Assembly (NCBI RefSeq): GCF_014851395.1
Contig: NW_024042261.1
Location: 37,930,405-37,994,404, forward strand
DNA length: 64,000 bases
Source of the DNA: Micropterus salmoides
Lineage: Eukaryota > Chordata > Actinopteri > Centrarchiformes > Centrarchidae
Reading direction: 5' to 3'
The position numbers and the translations under genes were made by a program. This document shows, in pieces, positions 55,401 to 60,536 of the stretch. Under the pieces are notes generated by a model. That model was not told the DNA's origin, did not search any database, and saw only the letters and a list, made by a program, of their open reading frames with translations. Every line of letters starts with the position of its first letter. The stretch's first letter is position 1.

Positions 55401-55811
55401 AGCTGGAACTCTTCTCACGCTGCACACCAGGGTTCATGTTGACATTCGGCTCTTGTTAGCTTTACACTGTCTATACCTGACTCAGAAAAGACCAGTAAGG
55501 CATCTGGTTCTCATGAACCTCACATTTTCTGATGAACCTACTTCAGTTGAGAGGTTTCCTGCCCCGGGTAGATGAGTCTGCAGGTAGATCCTCTCCGACG
55601 GGCCCAGTTCACCGCTGCTTTTACACTCTGTGCATGGGGACGCACCAGGGTCCGTGCAAACTGTGTAATCCTTGTCCTGAAACTGACACCTCTGCTCTGA
55701 TTGGTTCAGGTGGCGGAGTTTGACGAGCCGTCCAAGCTGCTGGCCAATGAGAACTCTCGGCTGTGCTCCATGCTGGCCGCCGTGGAAAACAAGATCTCCG
55801 TCCGAGGATGA
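28275..55811 (+). CDS. abcc5: ABC transporter ABCC5 (MRP5-like), 28 coding exons; N terminus uncertain
   Basis: ABCC5 is a short-type MRP exporter without TMD0. It is known from other vertebrates to export cyclic nucleotides, N-acetylated glutamate conjugates and haem. Exons from 33864 to 55811 all join in phase through GT-AG introns and align throughout with vertebrate ABCC5: TMD1 (33864-36495), NBD1 (43245-45894), TMD2 (46785-49229), NBD2 (49779-55811). From the 28302 exon start to TGA (55809-55811) the coding total is 4101 bases (1366 residues); mammalian ABCC5 has about 1437. The missing part is the poorly conserved N terminus. Similarity is clearly higher to ABCC5 than to ABCC11/12 (for example RSWSLALTWALNYRTG and the NBD2 signature SVGERQ). 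Four of the introns are mostly tandem repeat and account for about 13 kb of the locus. Confidence 0.93.
28444..33863. repeat. 5.4-kb minisatellite of 18/20-bp units filling an abcc5 intron and ending at its acceptor
   Basis: The main unit is GTGTGTTTGTGTCCTCAG (18 bp); a second form has CCCCTCAG (20 bp). From length there are about 285 copies. Minor variants include TATCCTC, TTTTTCCATTCAG and CTTATGTGG. The array ends exactly at the exon boundary: the final CTGTGTCCCCTCAG is the acceptor of exon 33864. Because 18 is a multiple of 3 and no frame of any unit holds a stop, all three + frames stay open for hundreds of codons (one of 1361). These are not genes. A cassette marked by CCATTCAGGTATG recurs at 28509, 29841, 30742, 31428 and 32504, showing larger duplications within the array. 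Confidence 0.97.
33864..36495 (+). CDS. abcc5: abcc5 exons for TMD1 (seven exons)
   Basis: Exons are 33864-34019, 34379-34523, 34760-34993, 35090-35263, 35615-35762, 35841-35989 and 36388-36495, all in phase. They encode FDHPVDSAGLFSFMTFHWMT, the elbow and lasso region, LWEDELRSKG, VVWSFCRTRLLLSILCL and SWSLALTWALNYRTG. Then follow the coupling-helix region CSSDGQRMFDAAAVGSLLAG, AYFRRKGVAITDRRVQKMNE, YIKFIKMYAWVKAF, TVGVAPIVVVIASV and KVTPFSVKSLSEASVATERF. This is the first six-helix membrane domain of a plasma-membrane exporter. The donor after 34993 (CAG|GTTCTG) is weak. Confidence 0.95.
36040..36280. mobile_element. dispersed teleost repeat fragment in an abcc5 intron
   Basis: The text 'ttactaaatgaacatcatgc' followed by 'gaagaagacttgaaactagc' is a widespread percomorph repeat that I recognise by eye; its class is not known to me. 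The edges are uncertain. Confidence 0.4.
36512..39115 (-). mobile_element. L2-like LINE (APE-type non-LTR retrotransposon), antisense in an abcc5 intron
   Basis: Read on the minus strand from about 39115 to 36512, endonuclease-like sequence comes first (FHAIAVAVYIPPSSNP near 38700). Reverse transcriptase follows in broken frames: KDYRPVALTSHIMKTLE (about 37990), FDPFQFAYQPRLGVEDA-type text, YDFSSAFNTIRPALLDEKL (about 37760), KFSDDSAVV, and KTKELVVDVRRAK with EDYKYLGVHMNNKLDWAKN (about 37390). The 3' end near 36512-36560 has the 'gggatcaataaagatatcct' tail typical of teleost L2-group elements. Several frameshifts make it dead. About 36830-37240 does not fit the LINE and looks like a later insertion. 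Confidence 0.8.
36830..37240. mobile_element. probable DNA-transposon fragment inserted in or beside the LINE
   Basis: Sequence with words such as 'ctacggcgtagccctacgtg' and 'gtcaaatcgacggcgtagcc' recalls a Harbinger-type MITE. An 18-base word, TTTTACTAGCGGCCAAAC (37066-37083), recurs exactly at 46305-46322, inside another abcc5 intron. The ends were not defined. Confidence 0.4.
39394..39962 (+). CDS. abcc5: abcc5 exons for the TMD1-NBD1 linker (two exons)
   Basis: 39394-39545 encodes SLFLLPEVDSVHMLPSDPQV and GASLAWDG; 39761-39962 encodes a very acidic segment (LQEEEEEDEVTGSLLREGGD, EEEDGEEEA) ending LQSTLHCINLSVQQ. They join in phase (AA|G). This matches the linker of mammalian ABCC5 before the first nucleotide-binding domain, although the middle is shorter and lacks the lysine-rich tract of the human protein. 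The last 13 coding bases (AGTGTCCAACAG with the preceding G) are also part of the repeat unit that fills the next intron. Confidence 0.9.
39963..43190. repeat. 3.2-kb minisatellite of 36-bp units beginning at an abcc5 donor site
   Basis: The 36-bp unit consists of GTAGGTCCAGGAGTCAGG plus TGCAAGATTGTCCAACAG (or GAGTGTCCAACAT). From length there are about 90 copies. The array begins at the 5' splice site: exon end GAGTGTCCAACAG plus intron GTAGGT is one repeat junction, and the string GAGTGTCCAACAGGTAGGT recurs (for example near 40554). A 712-bp segment is itself duplicated (the frames at 41454 and 42166 start alike). The 36-bp period leaves long open frames on both strands (up to 626 codons), none of them a gene. 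Confidence 0.97.
43245..45894 (+). CDS. abcc5: abcc5 exons for NBD1 (five exons)
   Basis: Exons are 43245-43316, 43405-43529, 43636-43708, 45450-45653 and 45751-45894. Visible motifs in order are Walker A GSVGSGKTS, Q-loop region AYVAQQAWILNATLRDNILF, signature LSGGQRQRISLARALYSD, Walker B VYVLDDPLSSLDAH and H-loop FITHQLQ, then YLVDCDDVILMREGSIAEQG. After Walker B the residue at the catalytic glutamate position is Asp (LDDP), as in ABCC proteins generally, so site 1 is the weak hydrolysis site. The Walker A exon is only 24 codons and directly follows the 36-bp array intron. Confidence 0.96.
43816..43843 (-). mobile_element. solo terminal-repeat-like sequence
   Basis: TGCCCTTGATTTTAACCTTC followed by gttgga is the exact reverse complement of the left end of the element at 47017. 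Only this one end is seen here. Confidence 0.6.
44130..44816 (+). pseudogene. degraded LINE reverse transcriptase fragment in an abcc5 intron
   Basis: Broken frames include a LLFADDVVLL-like catalytic motif (about 44168-44200) and, further on, LRWFRHVIRILL (44610), corresponding to the LRWFGH-RMP segment of a common teleost LINE. It ends in an LAWERLG-like part (LDLEHRGIPNLEDVAREEDI). The order reverse transcriptase to C-terminal tail is preserved on the + strand. Family placement (RTE-like) is tentative. Confidence 0.65.
45895..46396. repeat. CTGT-rich minisatellite filling a whole abcc5 intron
   Basis: The intron from donor (GAG|GTACCTGTCC) to acceptor (GTCTGTTTCAG) is almost all permutations of CTGTCTGTCCAC, CTGTCTAC and CTGTCTTC. 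It is interrupted at about 46257-46340 by unrelated sequence holding the 18-base word shared with 37066. The complementary strand reads CAGGTAG/CAGGTGG. Confidence 0.9.
46397..46484 (+). CDS. abcc5: abcc5 exon for the NBD1-TMD2 linker
   Basis: It encodes APSRKNGGSQRKPADIKPKS and VKKDTPVIK, ending in phase 1 (G). Mammalian ABCC5 has the same kind of lysine- and serine-rich linker (SGSQKK, GSVKK) here. The next exon begins GG, completing glycine. Confidence 0.88.
46785..49229 (+). CDS. abcc5: abcc5 exons for TMD2 (six exons)
   Basis: Exons are 46785-46954, 47754-47900, 48287-48416, 48502-48784, 48864-49050 and 49140-49229, all in phase. Landmarks are QWWLSYWINQGSG, NTTVTQGNSS (an N-glycosylation-rich extracellular loop), SMKDNPMMQQYVAVYA, GTLRASSKLHDQLFRKILR, MKFFDTTPTARILNRFSKDM, QNVILVFFCLSVV, IRELKRLDNVTMTPLMSHIT, AMRWLAVRLD, MHGQIPPAYAGLAISYAVQ and RLASETEARFTSVERIHHYI. 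The human TTPTGR motif reads TTPTAR here. The acceptor before 46785 (CATTAAAG) lacks a good pyrimidine tract. Confidence 0.94.
47017..47660. mobile_element. inverted-repeat element of about 640 bp in an abcc5 intron
   Basis: The left end CCAACGAAGGTTAAAATCAA continues with gggcagctg. It pairs with the right end at 47633-47660 (gctgcccttgatttaacctt, then ccttgga), giving inverted ends of about 28 bp with two or three mismatches. The body has no recognised coding sequence. It is a non-autonomous element of a type common in teleosts. Target duplication is unclear. Confidence 0.6.
49779..55811 (+). CDS. abcc5: abcc5 exons for NBD2 and C terminus (six exons)
   Basis: Exons are 49779-49968, 50055-50214, 50306-50384, 51256-51369, 55169-55333 and 55710-55811 (TGA). 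Motifs are MRYQENLPLVL, Walker A GRTGSGKSS (split between the first two exons), SIIPQDPVLFSGTVR, NLDPFHQYSEEQIWDALERS, signature NFSVGERQLLCVARAL, Walker B VLILDEATAAMD and H-loop TIAHRLHT, then RIMVLNQGQVAEFDEP. Here the catalytic glutamate (LDEA) is present, so this is the active ATP site. Exon 51369 is followed by a 3.8-kb repeat intron. Confidence 0.96.
50385..51255 (+). other. abcc5 intron with a dispersed teleost repeat
   Basis: 50660-50880 carries 'gtttaggcaccaaaactact', 'ggttaggtttaggaagggtt' and 'gtaacgctacgtaggtaagt', text I recognise as a widespread teleost repeat. No exon is seen. Confidence 0.45.
51370..55128. repeat. 3.8-kb purine-rich minisatellite of 15-bp units starting at an abcc5 donor
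   Basis: Units are GTGAGAGACAGACAG, GTGAGAGACAAACAG and GTGAGAGAGAGACAG (15 bp), with 19-bp composites. From length there are about 250 copies. The array starts at the 5' splice site: exon end TGCAAG is followed by GTGAGAGACAGACAAG, already a repeat unit. Normal intron resumes at about 55129 for 40 bases before the acceptor. Because GTGAGA is itself a fair donor core, most units repeat a 5' splice-site-like sequence. A 453-bp block is duplicated (the same text starts at 51664 and 52117). The period divisible by 3 gives long open frames on both strands (up to 1029 codons), none a gene. Confidence 0.97.
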
Positions 55812-56874
55812 GGAGGAGGATGAAGGGCGCGCTGGATTACAGGAAGTCTAGTTTCTGTAGATGTTTATTTAACGGGACAACAAAGATCACATTCGAGGTT
55901 GGACTGATGTGATGGTCCTGGTCCTGGTCCTGGTCCTCTTCTGTACTCTATGTTATAGCTAAAGCAGGACGCAGAGTGACGCTGACAGCAGAGCGGCTCT
56001 GGGTGTAGAATACTGATCTGTATAAAACTAAAATATTCAGGCTGAAACACGTCTGTTGAATCTGTGTCTTCATCATCTTCATCTTCTCACTGCTGCCTCT
56101 TTGCATCATGGGACATATTGTTTGGTGACGTCGTCGCTCTGTTGGTGACCTGATGGGAACCAGGTGTGTGAATCACCTGAGTCGCCCCCCTAAACCCTGG
56201 ACCGTCATTTTACATGTTTTACTTCGGGGCCCGGCTGTCTGAAGCTGTTCCAGGCTCCTGCAGAGGAAACTGATTATTTAAATGACCTGTGGCCCAGAGG
56301 TTGTTTCAAATGATCAGTTTCCTCGATTTTATCAGACAGCTTCTGACTCCCAGAAACTTCATGTTTGTTTCCCTTTTTGTTTTAACGCCGGCTTGTGGAG
56401 AGCGGAGATCAGGATCCGGACATAACTCACCTGCAACAGGAAGTACGCTCTGACTGTCTTTTAATTAGGAACGCAGCAGAAGAAGAGGGAGGAGGACAGA
56501 TTAGTTTATAATAGTTAAAAAGTCAACCTCAGCCAGAAGCCAGAGACACGACGCGCTGCCTTCCTGTCCATCGATCGATCTACGATCGATATGTGAGTGC
56601 AGGACGTGTGAAACACTGGAGACGCTGCAGTTACGTGTCGTTGACCACGAGACCACCTGACCGCCTGCGTCCAGCCGTCTCCCCCGACTTCTGATCTCTG
56701 TGCAGGGTGAGGACGTCACGCCTTGTTTGGGGATCAGCTGAGACAAACTGGACGACTTGTGTCAGGTTTCGTGAGATTCAAGTGTTGCTGAAGCGCCACG
56801 TGAGCTTCTCTCCTCAGAAACACAGGTGTTAGTTCGTGCATCACCTTTATTCTTTGGGAAAAGCTGGATCTGTC

Positions 56875-57797
56875 ACCTGCAGGTGTTTCTGCTCCAGGTG
56901 ACCTGCAGGTGTTTGTGCTCCAGGTGACCTGCAGGTGTTTGTGCTCCAGGTGACCTGCAGGTGTTTGTGCTCCAGGTGACCTGCAGGTGTTTGTGCTCCA
57001 GGTGACCTGCAGGTGTTTGTGCTCCAGGTGACCTGCAGGTGTTTGTGCTCCAGGTGACCTGCAGGTGTTTCTGCTCCAGGTGACCTGCAGGTGCTTCTGC
57101 TCCAGGTGACCTGCAGGTGCTTCTGCTCCAGGTGACCTGCAGGTGTTTCTGCTCCAGGTGACCTGCAGGTGTTTCTTCTCCTGGTGACCTGCAGGTGTTT
57201 GTGCTCCAGGTGACCTGCAGGTGTTTCTGCTCCACGTGACCTGCAGGTGTTTCTGCTCCAGGTGACCTGCAGGTGTTTCTGCTCCAGGTGACCTGCAGGT
57301 GTTTCTGCTCCACGTGACCTGCAGGTGTTTCTGCTCCACGTGACCTGCAGGTGCTTCTGCTCCCGGTGACCTGCAGGTGTTTCTGCTCCAGGTGACCTGC
57401 AGGTGTTTCTGCTCCACGTGACCTGCAGGTGTTTCTGCTCCCGGTGAATTGCAGGTGTTTGTGCTCCCGGTGACCTGCAGGTGTTTCTGCTCCCGGTGAA
57501 TTGCAGGTGTTTGTGCTCCACGTGACCTGCAGGTGTTTCTGCTCCAGGTGACCTGCAGGTGTTTCTGCTCCCGGTGACCTGCAGGTGTTTCTGCTCCCGG
57601 TGACCTGCAGGTGTTTCTGCTCCAGGTGACCTGCAGGTGTTTCTGCTCCCGGTGACCTGCAGGTGTTTCTGCTCCCGGTGACCTGCAGGTGTTTCTGCTC
57701 CCGGTGACCTGCAGGTGTTTCTGCTCCAGGTGACCTGCAGGTGTTTCTGCTCCAGGTGACCTGCAGGTGTTTCTGCTCCAGGTGACCTGCAGGTGTT
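56875..57797. repeat. 26-bp minisatellite downstream of the abcc5 stop, about 35 copies
   Basis: The unit is GTGACCTGCAGGTGTTTCTG plus CTCCAG (26 bp), with variants gtgctccag, ctcccg and ctccacg. Each unit holds two CAGGTG words. The minus-strand frames of 146 to 325 codons over it are repeat read-through (EQKHLQVTWSRNTCRSPGA). Confidence 0.96.
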
Positions 57798-58301
57798 CAG
57801 GTGTGTGATAGTAAACACAAACACTAACCGATCCGAGGCTCTAACAGGCTCTAACAGGATGTAAATAAAAGCTGTTTAATATCGACGTGACTTCACTGAA
57901 GGAAATCGCCTGTGAACCTCAGGTGTGTCCTGCAGATGTGTTTATCTTTCTTCTTCTCCTTTTTAAATCGTGGTGCTTTCTCCCGCCGGTCTGTTACCTG
58001 CTGTGTGAAGGTGTTTGTGTTTGTAGTTTTAACGGTTGCTGCTGCTGTCAAACTGTAAACGTGAGATCTGTGACGGCCCGCGCTGGCAGGAAGGACTTCT
58101 GACTTGGTTTTTATTTCAGGACGTCCTGTTTGTCCTCCGATCTGCAGGAGACGGCCTCATCACTGATTTAAAAAACATCAAGTGAAAGAGTTGTCCTTTA
58201 AAGACACATTACAAGTCACATGACAGCATCATGTCTCGGTGTCTCTGCTGTGTTTCTAACAGCCTTATAGCATGACTTCATAACTGCCTTCAAATACTGT
58301 C

Positions 58302-58307
58302 AATAAA
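58302..58307 (+). terminator. candidate polyadenylation signal AATAAA
   Basis: TGTCAATAAAGTTATTTTAA is a good hexamer with downstream T-rich and GT-rich sequence (ttgtgtttgtcaaac). It is the best candidate end for the abcc5 transcript. An earlier AATAAA is at 57864. Confidence 0.5.
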
Positions 58308-58730
58308 GTTATTTTAAGATTAAAACTTTGTGTTTGTCAAACAACTTTAACTTAATAAAATAATAACAGCTCTGTTTATTTGGTTTTACTCTTTCTCTAC
58401 ATTTCATTCTCACATCTTGTGTCTGGTTTATTGATCCTTGATTTATTTATAGTTATACATTTACACAGAGATCAGAACTTCAGTTTGAGTTTGGTTCCAT
58501 TTAAAAATCTCTACGTAGTTTTTACTTCTACACCACCAGTCACACGTTTCAGAACAGCCGCCATGTTTGTAGTTCTTCTGTAAATCTAAGTACTTCAAGT
58601 CCAGTGAAAAACTTTCAATGCTACCAAAGTTAAAACAACGTTTCCGTCACCAAAACACACATTTTCAGATCTAAATTTAACAATTAAATGAAGGAGTTTT
58701 GTTCATTATTTCACTGTAGGATCAAACTAT

Positions 58731-58985
58731 GACCAGCTGCTCTGTCTTCCCTCATTAATATTATATATAATAGATATAATATAGTACAACAATCATTTCC
58801 TTCTACTGCTGCAGAATAACTTGAAGTTGTAAAGTCATTATTGATCCCTGAAAATTGTCTTGGAAAGTTTTGCTGACCTAAACTTTGGTTATTCTGCAGT
58901 GGCGGAAGGAAATGATTGTTATTATTTGTACTACTATTATATATATTCTATATAATGTTAATGAAGGAAAACAGAGCAGCTGGTC
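58731..58985. mobile_element. long foldback (MITE-like) element with arms of about 90 bp
   Basis: Left arm 58731-58820 begins GACCAGCTGCTCTGTCTTCC and ends GCAGAATAAC. Right arm 58888-58985 begins GTTATTCTGCAGTGGCGGAA and ends AAAACAGAGCAGCTGGTC. They pair nearly throughout, with a few small indels in the TATATAA part and a 67-base loop. A transcript would form a long hairpin. It is most likely a MITE that amplified as a palindrome. Confidence 0.85.
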
Positions 58986-60223
58986 ATCAGTTGAGTGTAA
59001 TGTATTTTTATTCTTTAAAATAGTCTGCACACTCTTTTGTTGTTAATGTGATAATTTAATATAATCCACACCTGTTAGTTACTGCTGGTTTTAAATGATC
59101 ATATTAAACTGATTTATGTGTGAGTTAATTAGGTGACCTTTGACCCGGTTCGGTGGAGCCGGCTCCACAGCGCCCCCCTCCGGCCTGCACAAACTTTCCC
59201 CTGGTGTTGTTACTTCCTGTTTGGTCCGGAGCAGACCCTCCACTGTCCTCTCTTTCTCCTCTGTTGTCTTTGTCTGATTAAAGTGTCCTCCTTCATCTCC
59301 CTGTCTCTCCTCCATTACGCGGACTCACCGCCAGCTCACATTAAACCTGACCGGGAGCATCTGGATTCTGTGTCCGGGACGCAGAGCGCAGAGCCGGGAT
59401 GAGTTCACAAGAGGAGCCGGTGTTCGTCCGGTTCTTCCTCTCCGGCTCCTGATGGATTTCACGTAGACTGTTTGCCCACAAACCACAAATAATGCTCTCT
59501 GGTGCTAATTGTAATGAGACTAAGTGCTAACCAGGTTAGTTAAACCAGTGAAATGAACGTTAGTTATCGCTGCTTTCACTCCGCCTGTTAAAGTGCCTGT
59601 TTTTTAAAGGTAGTTTGGTGAACTCACTCAAAGCTAAAAGTGCTACAGATTAGCTAGCTTCTGCTAAAACTGGGTTCAGATGTACTTTAAGTTCGGTTGA
59701 CTTGAGTTTTAAATGGGCTGAACCGAGCCTTAAATGTTGAGTTTAGAGAGTGGAACTCAATTCAAGTGTCCTTTTCGGTGTTTATAGCAGGTTTTGAGTT
59801 TAGTTTGACTTTAGTTTACTAAGTTTTTGAATGAAGTTTGGTCTGGTTTCCACAGCGGGTTGAATTCAGTGCGTCTGTGGTTTAAAACTGGGCCAAAATC
59901 AGGTTTTAAGTGTTGACAGAGTTCCGGTTCTGGTAATTAGTCCTGTGTTAGACCGGGTAATACAAAAAAAAGTGGGTCTAGAAGCAGCTACACTTGGGTT
60001 GAACCCACTTCTTGATGGGTCCTTATTAGTGTTTATAACTGGTCTGGATTTGGTTTGGACCTCAGTTAGTCTTTTGGGTTTTGAATGTCTTGAGGCCCGG
60101 CTCACATCCAGGATTACATTCTGCTGGTCTCTGGTTTAAAACTGGGTTTAAATAGACTCAGATTTTGGTTAAATACGTTTTCAATTCATTCCTCTGCTGA
60201 AACTGGACAGGTGAACTGGTCCT

Positions 60224-60263
60224 GACTACATTTAGACCTGGTTTCAAAGGTCTAAATGTAGTC
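60224..60263. other. perfect 16-bp hairpin
   Basis: GACTACATTTAGACCT (60224-60239) and its exact reverse complement (60248-60263) flank an 8-base loop, about 270 bases before the rnpepl1 start codon. The function is unknown. Confidence 0.7.
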
Positions 60264-60536
60264 TGACCCAGGTTTAGGACGGTCCAGAGGCAGCTGGTCC
60301 CTATTTTAGCGTCCTTGTTGATTGTTTCTGGTCTAAATAAAGGTTTTGTTTGTGAATGTGAGGCCTGGCCTACATAGAGGGTTGACTTTTAAAAACCGGT
60401 TCTGGATGTAGTCTGGTCCTTGCTGCCCCTCTGGTGACGGTCTGTGTGGGTTCTGAAGTTCAAAGTCGGGTTTCTGTTGGTATTGGATGCAGTTAGTCCA
60501 GGTCTAAGTGGGGTTTAGTCCCAGGTTTAGCTCACA

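Larger units (their letters stand above)
55812..58320 (+). other. abcc5: probable abcc5 3' UTR with an internal minisatellite
   Basis: After the stop no AATAAA is seen until 57864-57869 and 58302-58307. The first weak alternative (tataaaactaaaatattcag) is near 56025. If the distal signals are used, the 3' UTR of about 2.5 kb would include the 26-bp array at 56875-57797. This is inference. Confidence 0.35.
58328..60536. other. intergenic region between abcc5 and rnpepl1
   Basis: It holds a long foldback element (58731-58985) and a perfect 16-bp hairpin (60224-60263). The stretch 59640-60500 repeats ggtttaaaactggg-like phrases irregularly. A 17-codon ATG frame at 59399 (starting MSSQEEPVFVRFF) follows GC-rich text and might be a 5' leader frame, but nothing supports it as a gene. 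Confidence 0.45.

Noticed and set aside
56734..57824. Minus-strand frames of 146-325 codons (HLQVTWSRNTCRSPGA)
   Set aside because: Read-through of the 26-bp array.
58731..58985. microRNA precursor
   Set aside because: Arms are far longer than a typical pre-miRNA and AT-repeat-like; a MITE explains it better.
59399..59453. Small frame MSSQEEPVFVRFF as a gene
   Set aside because: Only 17 codons, no homology; at most a leader frame.
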